From positions 1,958,001 through 2,022,000 of the forward strand of contig NZ_CP109603.1 of the NCBI RefSeq assembly GCF_025905425.1: a DNA stretch of 64,000 nucleotides, written 5' to 3'. The position numbers and the translations under genes were made by a program. The notes beneath the pieces are model-generated. The model was given only the letters and a program-made list of their open reading frames with translations. It was not told where the DNA came from and ran no database searches. Positions 8,953-17,513 of this stretch are shown one piece after another. The first letter of the stretch is position 1. Each line of letters begins with the position of its first letter. Source of the DNA: Pseudomonas putida (GTDB taxonomy: Bacteria > Pseudomonadota > Gammaproteobacteria > Pseudomonadales > Pseudomonadaceae).

Positions 8953-9879
8953 TCATACATCACTGAACCTGATCCGGGTGGACTCTGCGTACGCTCTGAT
9001 CCAGTCGGTGGTTCTGATCACGTGGGGTTTACTCATATGCTGGCGGTTGACCACCAAAAACTCCTTGAGCCGGCTGGTTTTCCTCAATGACAACATCGGG
9101 CACAAGTCCCCCCGTACGATCGCTTCGGCTGCGTAGTACTTCCAGCCGAGTGCCACGCCATGGCCGTAAACGGCCGCATCCAGTAGCGTTGAATAGGTTG
9201 AGTAATACCTCAACAACGTCGAGGCGGGTTTATCCAACGCCTTGATCGGCAACCATTGCTTCCAGTCCATCAACGGACTGTGATGGGTGGCCAGCTGTAA
9301 CAGCGGTACGTTGCAGAGGTCTTCGACCTTGTTGATCGAATGCTGATGCAGGAACTCCGGGCTGGCGACGGGCAGGATGACTTCATCGAGCAATGGATAA
9401 CTGACACCGTCGCTCCAGTTTCCGCTACCGAATCGCACTTCGATGTCGAAATCCGCAATATCCACCGATGGCGATTCGTCGATACAGATCAACTGCAACA
9501 GGACGTCCGGGTTTGCGGCGTAGAAGTCGCTGAGCGCCGGCAATAGCCAGTTGGAGGCGGCAACGCTGGTACGTAGCCGCACCACCGCACTGTCTTCCAC
9601 CGCCGGGCGCAATGTCAGCGCGGTGTGCTCGATGTTTTCGAAGGCTACCGTCACCGAACTGAGTAGTTTTCTGCCAGCCTCGGTCAGTTCCAGGCGCGTG
9701 CCGAAGCGCACGAACAGCGCCACCCCCAGTGTGTGTTCCAGTTCCTTGATCTGACGGCTGATAGCTGGTTGGGAAATCAGCAGTTCCTCGGCGGCCCGGG
9801 TGAAGTTGCAGCGCCGGGCGGCGACTTCGAAGGCAACGAGCCGGTTCATGGAGCCGAGGAGGTGACGTCTGGAGGTCAT
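8953..9879 (-). CDS. LysR-family regulator (GcvA-like)
   Basis: 308 residues from ATG 9879. The N-terminal winged helix-turn-helix (FTRAAEELLISQPAISRQIKELE, residues about 30-53) and the LysR effector-binding domain are clear. An upstream in-frame ATG at 9909 overlaps the palindrome ATAAC-N5-GTTAT at 9908-9922, so I prefer the downstream start. It is divergent from the proVWX-like operon and is the likely regulator of that operon, with a compound of the imported or catabolised pool as inducer. That role is inferred from position. Confidence 0.85.
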   Translation of the reverse strand: MTSRRHLLGSMNRLVAFEVAARRCNFTRAAEELLISQPAISRQIKELEHTLGVALFVRFGTRLELTEAGRKLLSSVTVAFENIEHTALTLRPAVEDSAVVRLRTSVAASNWLLPALSDFYAANPDVLLQLICIDESPSVDIADFDIEVRFGSGNWSDGVSYPLLDEVILPVASPEFLHQHSINKVEDLCNVPLLQLATHHSPLMDWKQWLPIKALDKPASTLLRYYSTYSTLLDAAVYGHGVALGWKYYAAEAIVRGDLCPMLSLRKTSRLKEFLVVNRQHMSKPHVIRTTDWIRAYAESTRIRFSDV

Positions 9880-9907
9880 GATTGCGCTTCGTAACGGGAC
9901 ACTTCTC

Positions 9908-9922
9908 ATAACATAGCGTTAT
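9908..9922. promoter_or_regulatory. Candidate LysR box (T-N11-A)
   Basis: ATAAC-N5-GTTAT is a perfect 5+5 palindrome in the divergent region between the LysR gene and proV. It contains the T-N11-A signature of LysR sites. A palindrome with identical arms occurs at 29124-29138. Confidence 0.5.
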
Positions 9923-10060
9923 CAGCAGCATAAATACAGCTGCCCTTCCGGCGGGGACTGGCCAGTCGTACTATTTGCTCAAGGCATGAAGTGAACGATG
10001 GTGTGCTCGCACTTCTGACCTGCAATGGACACAGTCGAAAACCCGAAGACGGAGTGACCC

Positions 10061-11305
10061 ATGAAATGCAAACTTGAAGTCAAAAATCTGTTCAAGGTTT
10101 TTGGAGGTTGTCCTGACGAGGCGATTCGCCTGGTGAAAGAGGGGCGGGAACGCACGGAAACTTTCGCCCGGACCGGTCAATCGCTGGCCGTCAACAATGC
10201 CTCTTTCAGCGTGTACGAAGGCGAGATCTTTGTGGTGATGGGGCTGTCCGGGTCAGGCAAGTCGACTCTGGTTCGCCTGCTCAACCGCCTGATTAATCCG
10301 ACCTGCGGGCAGGTGCTGTTTGATGGGGTCGATATTGCCTCGATGTCCGAATCGCAACTGCGCGAGCTACGCAGGCGGCACATCAGCATGGTGTTTCAGT
10401 CGTTTGCGTTGATGCCCCATTTGACGGTTTTGCAGAATGTGGCTTTCGGACTCGAACTCGCGGGAGAGCCGCGATCCGAGCGCAACCAGAAGGCGCAGAA
10501 GGTGCTGGAGCAAGTCGGGCTCGGCACGCGCTCCAACAGCTTCCCCCATGAATTGTCCGGCGGCATGCAGCAGCGGGTCGGCCTAGCCAGGGCGCTGGCC
10601 AGCGATCCGTCGGTGCTGCTGATGGACGAAGCGTTCTCTGCACTGGACCCGATGATTCGCGCCGAGATGCAGGACGAACTGAAGAGGCTTCAGCGCAATG
10701 ACAAGCGTACCATCATCTTCATTTCCCACGATATCGAAGAGGCGTTCCGCATCGGCGACCGTATCGCGATCATGCAGGATGGCGTGGTGGTGCAGGTTGG
10801 CACCAAGGAAGAGATTGTCAAGCAGCCGCGCAATGACTATGTGCGGTCATTCTTTAAAAACGTCGATGTGACCCATGTCTATTCGGCGCTGGATGTGTCC
10901 GACATGCCCGCTGAATCCCTACTCGACGCCAGTCGGCACAGCCTGCAGGAAGCCCGCGCCCGGTTGCTGGCTAATGACCTGGAGTTTGGCTACGTGGTTG
11001 ACGAGCAAGGCAAGTTCCTCGGCATCGTTTCCATCGCCTCGCTGGACGCCGGGATTGAACTCAAGGGCCAGGCCGATCTGCTGTGCGCGCTGCTGGGAGC
11101 GACCCATAGCGTGGCTTCGACGGCATCGGTCTGCAGCTTGTACAACACCCTCGCCAACTTCCGGCACGATTTGCCGGTCGTCGATCCCGACGGCCAGTTC
11201 TGCGGCGCAATCAGCCGTTCCCGTGTCTTCGAACTGTTGGGGCGCAAGCCGCTGGCGGCCGAAACTCCCCTGGTCGGGGTCAATGAACCCGATACCTGTT
11301 GTTGA
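10061..11305 (+). CDS. proV: Glycine betaine/quaternary amine ABC transporter, ATPase (ProV/OpuAA type)
   Basis: 414 residues. Walker A GLSGSGKST at 61-69, signature LSGGMQQRV near 166, Walker B LLMDEAFSALD near 187 and the switch His in FISHDIEEA near 220. A C-terminal CBS-type region (about 285-400) follows, as in OpuAA/ProV, where it senses ionic strength. It powers import of betaine-like compatible solutes at the inner membrane. It is the first gene of a same-strand run with the permease, the binding protein and three enzymes. The downstream enzymes point to catabolic uptake rather than simple osmoprotection. Confidence 0.92.
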   Translation: MKCKLEVKNLFKVFGGCPDEAIRLVKEGRERTETFARTGQSLAVNNASFSVYEGEIFVVMGLSGSGKSTLVRLLNRLINPTCGQVLFDGVDIASMSESQLRELRRRHISMVFQSFALMPHLTVLQNVAFGLELAGEPRSERNQKAQKVLEQVGLGTRSNSFPHELSGGMQQRVGLARALASDPSVLLMDEAFSALDPMIRAEMQDELKRLQRNDKRTIIFISHDIEEAFRIGDRIAIMQDGVVVQVGTKEEIVKQPRNDYVRSFFKNVDVTHVYSALDVSDMPAESLLDASRHSLQEARARLLANDLEFGYVVDEQGKFLGIVSIASLDAGIELKGQADLLCALLGATHSVASTASVCSLYNTLANFRHDLPVVDPDGQFCGAISRSRVFELLGRKPLAAETPLVGVNEPDTCC

Positions 11306-11390
11306 ACCCTGTACGGCGGCCCACCCAGACCGTCTGGCTGCGCGCCCCGTTTTTTTTGTAGAGCGCTGATATCACCGAACGGGAAACACC

Positions 11391-12491
11391 ATGAAACGTC
11401 ATAACTATAAAAAACATCCGTGGATCAGGGCCTGTTTCCTTGCCCTTGCGTGTACTTCGCTGGCGACTCTGGCCCAGGCGGCGCCAGCAGATGCCTCGAC
11501 ATCTCATGAGGTTCCGGCAGCCGAGATTGTCCGGCCAGCCGGGGATTTTCTCAGTGGCTCGACGGCTGAGGAGCAACAGGCACGGTTTGATCCCTGGCGG
11601 CCGTTCAGCGATCAGGCGGTGATTCCGCTGGATCAATGGGTCACCAGCGGGCTGAATTGGGTGGTTGCGCATTTTCGTCCGGCCTTTCAAGCGATCCGGG
11701 TGCCGGTCGACCAGACCCTGAGCAACCTGGACCTGGCCTTGCAGGCGGTGCCGCCACCGATCATGTTGCTGTTGATCGGCGTGCTGGCTTGGCGCGCCAA
11801 TGGTTATCGGCTGGCGGTCGGCGCCGTGGCTTCATTCGTGTTGATCGGATTGATCGGCGCTTGGTCGGAGGCGATGGTCACCCTGTCTCTGGTGCTGACC
11901 TCATTGCTGTTCTGCATTGTTGTGGGCGTGCCCCTGGGCATTGCCTGTGCCCGCAGTGACCGATTGCAAGGCCTGGTGCGGCCGATCCTCGATGCAATGC
12001 AAACCACCCCCGCGTTTGTCTACCTGGTGCCCGTGGTCATGCTGTTTGGCATCGGCAACGTTCCCGGCGTCCTGGTCACCATCATCTTTGCCCTGGCGCC
12101 ACTGGTGCGCCTGACCAACCTGGGCATTCGCCAGGTCCGTCCCGATCTGATCGAAGCCTCCCGCTCTTTCGGTGCATCGCCCTGGCAAATACTGCTCAAA
12201 GTTCAAGTGCCGCTGGCCATGCCGACCATCATGGCGGGAGTCAACCAGGCGCTGATGATGTCGCTGTCGATGGTGGTCATTGCCTCGATGATTGCCGTCG
12301 GCGGGCTGGGCCAGATGGTGCTCAGGGGTATCGGCAGGCTCGACCTGGGTCTGGCGGCGGTGGGTGGCGTGGGGATCGTGTTGATGGCGATCGTGCTTGA
12401 CAGGATGACGCAATCGCTGGGCCACGCCAGCAGGCTTTCGAACAAAAGCAGTGTTGTCCACAACAGAAAAGGCTGGCTGCAAAAGCAGTGA
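11391..12491 (+). CDS. proW: Betaine-type ABC transporter permease (ProW)
   Basis: 366 residues. After a hydrophobic, signal-like N-terminus (residues 13-30, ending AQAAPA) and a periplasmic segment come at least six membrane spans from about residue 120. The ABC permease EAA loop is visible as [11 protein letters not shown]...P near 253-280. The extended N-terminus is characteristic of ProW of proteobacteria. It starts 85 bases after proV and is followed 77 bases later by proX. Confidence 0.9.
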   Translation: MKRHNYKKHPWIRACFLALACTSLATLAQAAPADASTSHEVPAAEIVRPAGDFLSGSTAEEQQARFDPWRPFSDQAVIPLDQWVTSGLNWVVAHFRPAFQAIRVPVDQTLSNLDLALQAVPPPIMLLLIGVLAWRANGYRLAVGAVASFVLIGLIGAWSEAMVTLSLVLTSLLFCIVVGVPLGIACARSDRLQGLVRPILDAMQTTPAFVYLVPVVMLFGIGNVPGVLVTIIFALAPLVRLTNLGIRQVRPDLIEASRSFGASPWQILLKVQVPLAMPTIMAGVNQALMMSLSMVVIASMIAVGGLGQMVLRGIGRLDLGLAAVGGVGIVLMAIVLDRMTQSLGHASRLSNKSSVVHNRKGWLQKQ

Positions 12492-12568
12492 GCAGCCGAG
12501 TGCATGGGGCGTGAGCCTGTGTTGTCGGGCTCTGCGTTAGACCCAGGTTTTTCAACGGAGTATCCACA

Positions 12569-13588
12569 ATGAAATGCCATGAATTTTCAAAGCGTCTGCT
12601 GGCGGTTTCGCTGTTTGCTGCCATCGCTTGCACCTCCCTGGCCGGTGCCGCGCAGGAGATGCAGCCGGGCAAGGGTGTGGCCGTGATCCCTGTGAAAAGT
12701 ACCGATCAAGGTGTGTCGTTTCAAAATCAGCTGGTGGTGCGCGGCTTGAAAGACCTGGGGTACGACGTCAAGGAGGCCCGGGAAGTGGAATACGCCACCG
12801 CGCACATTGCCATCGCCAATGGCGACGCGACCTTCCTGGCCGGCAGCTGGGAGCCTCTGCACAACGACTTCTACGAGAAGTCCGGCGGCGATGCGAAGTT
12901 GGTGCGCGCGGGCAGTTTGTCGGCCAATGCCAAGCAGGGTTACCTGATCGACAAGAAGACCGCAGACCAGCACCACATCACTAACATCGATCAGCTCAAG
13001 GGCCCTTCGATTGCCAGGCTTTTCGATACCGACGGTGATGGCAAGGCCGACCTGACCGGATGCACGCCGGGCTGGGCCTGCGAAAAGATCATCGAGAACC
13101 TGCTCAAGAGCAGCGGTCTGCAGACAACCGTCAGCCAAAAGACCGGTGCCTATTCGGCGCTGATGGCCGATGTGATTGCACGGTACAAGGAGGGCAAGCC
13201 GGTCCTCTACTACACGTGGACTCCGTACTACGTCAGCGCCTTGCTGGTACCGGACAAGGACGTGATCTGGCTGGAAGTGCCGGCGCCCGCTGGCGAGCCT
13301 CAGCCCATCGGTAAATACTACGGTTACGCGGTCAACACCCAGCACGTGGTGGCGAACAAGGCCTTCGTTGAAGCCAATCCGGCGGCGGGCAAATTCTTCC
13401 AGTTAGTGAACATCGACGTGAATGACATCAACGCGCAGAACAACCGCCTGTTCAGCGGCGAGAAAACGCCGGCCGACATCGAGCGTCATGTCGCCCTTTG
13501 GATCAAGTCCCATCAGAAGACCTACAACGATTGGCTGGCGGCAGCCCGCAGTGCCGGCGAAAAGCCATCCTTGCAGGCGGGGCAGTGA
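12569..13588 (+). CDS. proX: Periplasmic betaine-binding protein (ProX)
   Basis: 339 residues with a signal peptide cleaved near residue 28 (SLAGAAQ). Three tryptophan-containing segments match the E. coli ProX aromatic box: GSWEPLHNDFY, the CTPGWACEK loop whose two Cys could form the same disulfide, and YYTWTPYYV. The box binds quaternary ammonium head groups by cation-pi contacts. It completes the ABC transporter with the two upstream genes. The ligand could be glycine betaine, proline betaine or a related compound; sequence alone does not decide. Confidence 0.9.
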   Translation: MKCHEFSKRLLAVSLFAAIACTSLAGAAQEMQPGKGVAVIPVKSTDQGVSFQNQLVVRGLKDLGYDVKEAREVEYATAHIAIANGDATFLAGSWEPLHNDFYEKSGGDAKLVRAGSLSANAKQGYLIDKKTADQHHITNIDQLKGPSIARLFDTDGDGKADLTGCTPGWACEKIIENLLKSSGLQTTVSQKTGAYSALMADVIARYKEGKPVLYYTWTPYYVSALLVPDKDVIWLEVPAPAGEPQPIGKYYGYAVNTQHVVANKAFVEANPAAGKFFQLVNIDVNDINAQNNRLFSGEKTPADIERHVALWIKSHQKTYNDWLAAARSAGEKPSLQAGQ

Positions 13589-13641
13589 GCTTGGGCTGCA
13601 ACTGAACACGTTCTGTCTTTCTCGATTGGGATACCACCGCG

Positions 13642-14451
13642 ATGAAAACATTGAGCAGCACGAGCCAGGCACAACAGGCCTTGCAGCAGGGGGAGTGGCC
13701 ATTGGCGCCACCGCCGGGCTTCTTGCAGGGGCCGATTCACTCGCCAGCCATCGGTTTGCTGGAATTGTCGGTCGAAGTGGTGATGGCCAAGGAGTTGCTG
13801 GCGTTCTGTCCGGCCGAGGCTTCGCTCTACACCGGGCGCATGGCGTTCAGCGGCGAGACCACCATCGAGGGTTTGAGCGCCGTTGCCTGCAACATCACCA
13901 GCGCCGCTGCACTCTTGCCCGACGCACAATGGCTGCATGCAATCGTCTATGGCTGTACCTCCGGCACCATTGTACTGGGGCAAGAGAGGGTGGCCGAACT
14001 GATCCATCGAGTGCGGCCTGGCGTGCCCGTCGTCACGCCGATCGGTGCGGTACTCAAGGCGCTGCGATCACTGGATCTGGGTAGGTTGGCCGTGGTCACC
14101 CCTTACGTGCCATCGATCAATCAGTTGGTGGCGCGGACCCTGGACTCGGCTGGCCTCGAGATCGTCAGTGCCAGGACCTTTGGTCAGCGCGATGCCGACG
14201 ACATGTTCCGCACCCCCGCCCAGGCCTTCCTCGACGCCGCGCTGGAGGCAGACAGCCCAGATGCCGACGGCATATTCATTTCCTGCACGGGTATTTGTGT
14301 CAGTCCGGTCATTGAGGAACTCGAACGGCGCACCGGCAAGCCGGTCGTCACCAGCAATCAGGCGATTGCCTGGCAATGCCGAGAGATCGCTGGTGCTGCC
14401 CCAACAGCCAATGACCTGGGCCTGTTGTTCCAGCAACGGCTGATCGACTGA
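13642..14451 (+). CDS. Asp/Glu racemase-fold enzyme, EutA/maleate cis-trans isomerase-like
   Basis: 269 residues with two family cysteines, C105 in YGCTSGT and C215 in ISCTGI, as in maleate isomerase, arylmalonate decarboxylase and EutA of ectoine utilisation. The two Cys are the acid-base pair of this superfamily. A start at 13642 gives an N-terminal segment typical of EutA-like proteins. It follows proX by 53 bases and precedes a tandem RidA protein. EutA with a DoeB-like deacylase recalls ectoine degradation, but no ectoine hydrolase (M24) is present, so the substrate is probably different. Confidence 0.8.
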   Translation: MKTLSSTSQAQQALQQGEWPLAPPPGFLQGPIHSPAIGLLELSVEVVMAKELLAFCPAEASLYTGRMAFSGETTIEGLSAVACNITSAAALLPDAQWLHAIVYGCTSGTIVLGQERVAELIHRVRPGVPVVTPIGAVLKALRSLDLGRLAVVTPYVPSINQLVARTLDSAGLEIVSARTFGQRDADDMFRTPAQAFLDAALEADSPDADGIFISCTGICVSPVIEELERRTGKPVVTSNQAIAWQCREIAGAAPTANDLGLLFQQRLID

Positions 14452-14582
14452 TTCGTCCGCTGTTCAGCGTCAGGCGGACAACCTTCAGCTCTTCCAATGC
14501 GGCACCACTTACGTGATGCCACACGGGCAAGGTCGAGCTTTTTTTGCCTTCACCCAGCCTTCAATAACCTGAGTGTCAGCTT

Positions 14583-15698
14583 ATGAACGATCAATCCAGC
14601 CAGTACCGTTTACCGTTCGGCTCGTTGTGGAAGATGAAAATCGAGCATCCCTATTCCTTGCTGGTTCAGAAGGACGGATTTGCATGGACCTGTGGCCAGT
14701 GCCCGCTCGACGAATGCGGTCAGGTGGCCCACGAAAACGATTTGCTCGCGCAGACTCGGCATGTCGTGCAGTCGATCCAGACCATCCTGTCCAAAGCCCG
14801 CTTGCAGGCGCCGGTGGTGGGTAAGTTGGTGGTGTATTACGTCGAGCAAAGTACCGAATCCGAACAACAGATGGTGGTGCTGCTGCAACAGGCGTTCGGC
14901 ACGGACGTCATAATCCAGCCCATCGCGGTTCCGTATTTCTATTACAGCGGCATGTTGATTGAAATCGATGTGCATGCCGCCGAGTCCCGGCACTTCCTGC
15001 GCTGCACAGTAATTGAGAAGGCAGGGCTTGAAATCCGGATCACGGATTTCGATGAGTTGGTGTGGGTCAAGGTCGTTACCGAGGCGGGCGAGGGGGCCGA
15101 ACAGGCCGTGCGTGCCGGGCAACTGGTCGAAGCTCTGGCGGCTGTAAACCTCGGGGCTGATGAACTGCTGGCGGATCATTGGTTTATCTGCCCGGACCAC
15201 GCCGGACCTGCGCTCGACGCCTTCGTCGCCAAGGGGCTGGTCAGCGATCCGGGGGCTGCGGCTATCACCCGCTTGCCTGCGGGTACAGCGCTGGTGGGAG
15301 AGATGACCTTCGCCCATCGCTCGGGTAGCCAGCGTAACTCAGTCTTTAGCGCCCGCCGTGTTGGCGACCTGACTCTGACGCTGCGGCAAAAAGGTAATTT
15401 TTTCTGGGCGGGGGTCAGGGTTGGCAACAACGCCATGACTCTGCCGGAGCAAACCCGCAAGGCGATGATCGCCCTGAACAATGCTCTGCTTGGCCATGGT
15501 TTGAGCTTTGATCATGTGTGTAAGGTCACGACCCATTACGTGGGAGGCAGCAGCCCGGCGGACCTGCATGACAACATGACTGTTCGCAATGCGTATTACG
15601 CCCAGCCTGGGCCAGCCTCGACGGGGCTGCCTGTCGAGGCATTGCGGGACTCGCAAAGCCTGGTCAGCATTGATGTGCTCGGGAGATTCGTGCGATGA
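14583..15698 (+). CDS. Tandem RidA/YjgF-family protein
   Basis: 371 residues that appear to hold two Rid-type modules, about 1-120 and 230-371, joined by a middle linker. The C-terminal module ends PGPASTGLPVEAL...VSIDVLG, matching the RidA closing strand, but the catalytic Arg of imine-hydrolysing RidA (PARS) reads Ser here, as in subfamilies without proven deaminase activity. RidA proteins hydrolyse reactive enamines/imines from amino acid enzymes. The gene overlaps the next one by 4 bases (ATGA). Its role in the operon is unknown. Confidence 0.75.
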   Translation: MNDQSSQYRLPFGSLWKMKIEHPYSLLVQKDGFAWTCGQCPLDECGQVAHENDLLAQTRHVVQSIQTILSKARLQAPVVGKLVVYYVEQSTESEQQMVVLLQQAFGTDVIIQPIAVPYFYYSGMLIEIDVHAAESRHFLRCTVIEKAGLEIRITDFDELVWVKVVTEAGEGAEQAVRAGQLVEALAAVNLGADELLADHWFICPDHAGPALDAFVAKGLVSDPGAAAITRLPAGTALVGEMTFAHRSGSQRNSVFSARRVGDLTLTLRQKGNFFWAGVRVGNNAMTLPEQTRKAMIALNNALLGHGLSFDHVCKVTTHYVGGSSPADLHDNMTVRNAYYAQPGPASTGLPVEALRDSQSLVSIDVLGRFVR

Positions 15699-16840
15699 GC
15701 CGCTCGATCACTAGGCGATCAATCCCACTTCCTGCACTCTCCCCAGGCTGTGCGCCGCATTTAACGGTATACACCTTCGGTATGGCGAACTCAGGCAAGA
15801 GCATCTACCTGCAGGCGGGTTTGCATGCTGACGAGCACCCCGGGCTTCTGGCGCTCCAGCATCTGCTGGTCCGATTAAAGGAACTGGATGAACTGGGCAA
15901 AATTAGCGGTCAGGTGACTGTCGTCCCTTATGCAAACCCGCTGGGTATGGCGCAGCGTTTGTTCGATAGCGTGCTGGGCCGATTCGATCTGGCGAATGGG
16001 GAAAATTTCAATCGCAACTTCCCGGATTGCAGCCGCTTTGTCCGCGAGCAAATCGAAGCGGGGACCAGGCGCTCAAGTGCGCAATGGAAGGACTGTCTTG
16101 CCACGTACCTTGTATCCATGGCGCCCGCGACCCCAACGGCAACCCTGAAGCTTGAGCTGATGAAAATGGCGATGCAGCACGACATCGTGCTGGACCTGCA
16201 TTGCGATGTTGACTGCGTTGCCCATCTCTATGCCTCACAGACTCAGGAGGAACAGTCGCTCAGGTTGGCGGCCGCGATGAACATTCCGATTGTTTTACTG
16301 GAGCCTGACGATATTGGCGGGCAAGCGTTTGAAAACGTCTTTTGCAGTACCTGGCACGAGCTGGAGATCAATGATGCCATTACCTCAGGTGCACGCGGAT
16401 TCTCGGCAACGTTGGAACTGCGAGGCAAAGCCGATATCAACGACCGCCTGGCGCAGGCGGATGCGGCAGGACTTCTAGCCTTCATGGCCACAGAGGGTAT
16501 TGTCAGTGACCTGACACCAACGACTGTGAGCGGCCAACGGCTGCGCATTCAGACCTTCCCACTGGCAGCCGCTTCTCATATTCCGTGCCCGGCGGCGGGC
16601 ATCGTGATCTATGAAAAAAGCCCGGGCGAGCAGGTCAGTGAAGGCGACGTTATTGCCCAGGTGGTGCATCTGGATAGCGACAACATCGGTGAGCGTAGCC
16701 TTGTCCGTAGTGATATCGATGGCGTACTCATCATCCGTCAAGCGCCTGGGCTGGTACGCCCTGGGCAGCGATTGGCATTAATAGCCAGCAGCACTGTGCC
16801 GGTGGATCGAGACAACAACCGCCCCCTGTTGGACGCATGA
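15695..16840 (+). CDS. Succinylglutamate desuccinylase/aspartoacylase-family deacylase (AstE/DoeB-like)
   Basis: 381 residues. The zinc site of the M14-like AstE/AspA family is present: GLHADEHPG (H44, E47) and LDLHCD (H169), with the NFNRNFP substrate-binding motif near 104-110. A C-terminal beta domain (about 290-381) is as in AstE. The family removes acyl groups from N-acyl amino acids; DoeB/EutE deacetylates N-acetyl-diaminobutyrate in ectoine breakdown. The start codon overlaps the RidA gene stop, so the two are translationally coupled. It is the last gene of the proVWX-led run. Confidence 0.83.
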   Translation: MSRSITRRSIPLPALSPGCAPHLTVYTFGMANSGKSIYLQAGLHADEHPGLLALQHLLVRLKELDELGKISGQVTVVPYANPLGMAQRLFDSVLGRFDLANGENFNRNFPDCSRFVREQIEAGTRRSSAQWKDCLATYLVSMAPATPTATLKLELMKMAMQHDIVLDLHCDVDCVAHLYASQTQEEQSLRLAAAMNIPIVLLEPDDIGGQAFENVFCSTWHELEINDAITSGARGFSATLELRGKADINDRLAQADAAGLLAFMATEGIVSDLTPTTVSGQRLRIQTFPLAAASHIPCPAAGIVIYEKSPGEQVSEGDVIAQVVHLDSDNIGERSLVRSDIDGVLIIRQAPGLVRPGQRLALIASSTVPVDRDNNRPLLDA

Positions 16841-17054
16841 TCTTTGGGCGGGCGTTGATCGCCAGTGGCGTCGCATCGGTTACCACTGGAGCAGCACATT
16901 GCCATGGATCGACAAGCCAAGTTCCTTCTGCGTCTCCCTTACAATGTGGTCGGCAATTCACTCGCCAAAATCGATGCCACCGGGTATTTATCGGCCGCGA
17001 CGGCCACGCATTGGAAGACAGCGGAATCGAGCCCAATGGAACTGCGCACGCGAA
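16841..17054. other. Intergenic, no gene supported
   Basis: Open frames at 16837-17225 on the plus strand overlap in three frames, have no recognisable domain and run through the tandem repeats that follow. I see no gene here. Confidence 0.5.
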
Positions 17055-17177
17055 GGGCCGCTTCTGGCCGATTGCTACCCTTCGCGAGAGACCGCTGTGG
17101 GTCGGAAGCTGCCGCTCGCAAGTGGCCGCTATCGAGAGCTGCCATTCACGACAGACCGCTATCGCCCCTTAGCTGCC
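17055..17177. repeat. Four-unit degenerate tandem repeat, period 30-34 bp
   Basis: Units start at 17055, 17088, 17122 and 17152. Each reads GNSCCGCT (or GACCGCT), a variable 8-12 bases rich in CG, then AGCTGCC or TGCTACC. The spacers between units contain TTCGCGA-like sequence. Two further units of the same family lie at 8730-8788. Confidence 0.65.
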
Positions 17178-17299
17178 CATTGCGACAGACAGAAATCGAC
17201 ACAAAGCTTTCTGTTTAGAGTATGAACCGCTGCTGACACTTCAAAACAACCGTCGACTATTTTCATTTCTCATAAAGTATGAAAGTTGATTCGACCTGA

Positions 17300-17489
17300 T
17301 TAGGCGCTCCAGTGTAATCCGGCGACACTCACCAAGATCAAGCCAATCCAGAAGAGCCGCCAGAACGAAACCCCGTCACCCAACCAATACATGCCAACAA
17401 GGGCCGTGCCTGCGGCGCCGATGCCGGTCCACACCGCATAGGCGGTGCCAACGGGCAGGACCCGCAGGGCCATCGTCAGTAAAGACAAA
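17300..17489 (-). pseudogene. SMR multidrug efflux gene, 3' half only
   Basis: The minus frame ending at 17300 reads ALRVLPVGTAYAVWTGIG near its visible start and closes with ILVSVAGLHWSA, the third and fourth membrane helices of a small multidrug resistance protein (SugE/EmrE type, normally about 105 residues). Only about 60 residues match; resemblance stops near 17489, 24 bases from the stop of the integrase gene at 17514. The 5' half is not found between the integrase and 18937. The gene seems to have been cut by integration or deletion. Confidence 0.7.
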
Positions 17490-17513
17490 GTAGGATCTGT
17501 ACTTTCCCGATAA

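Noticed and set aside
17055..17177. CRISPR array
   Set aside because: Repeat units diverge from one another, the intervals are too short to be spacers and no cas genes are present.
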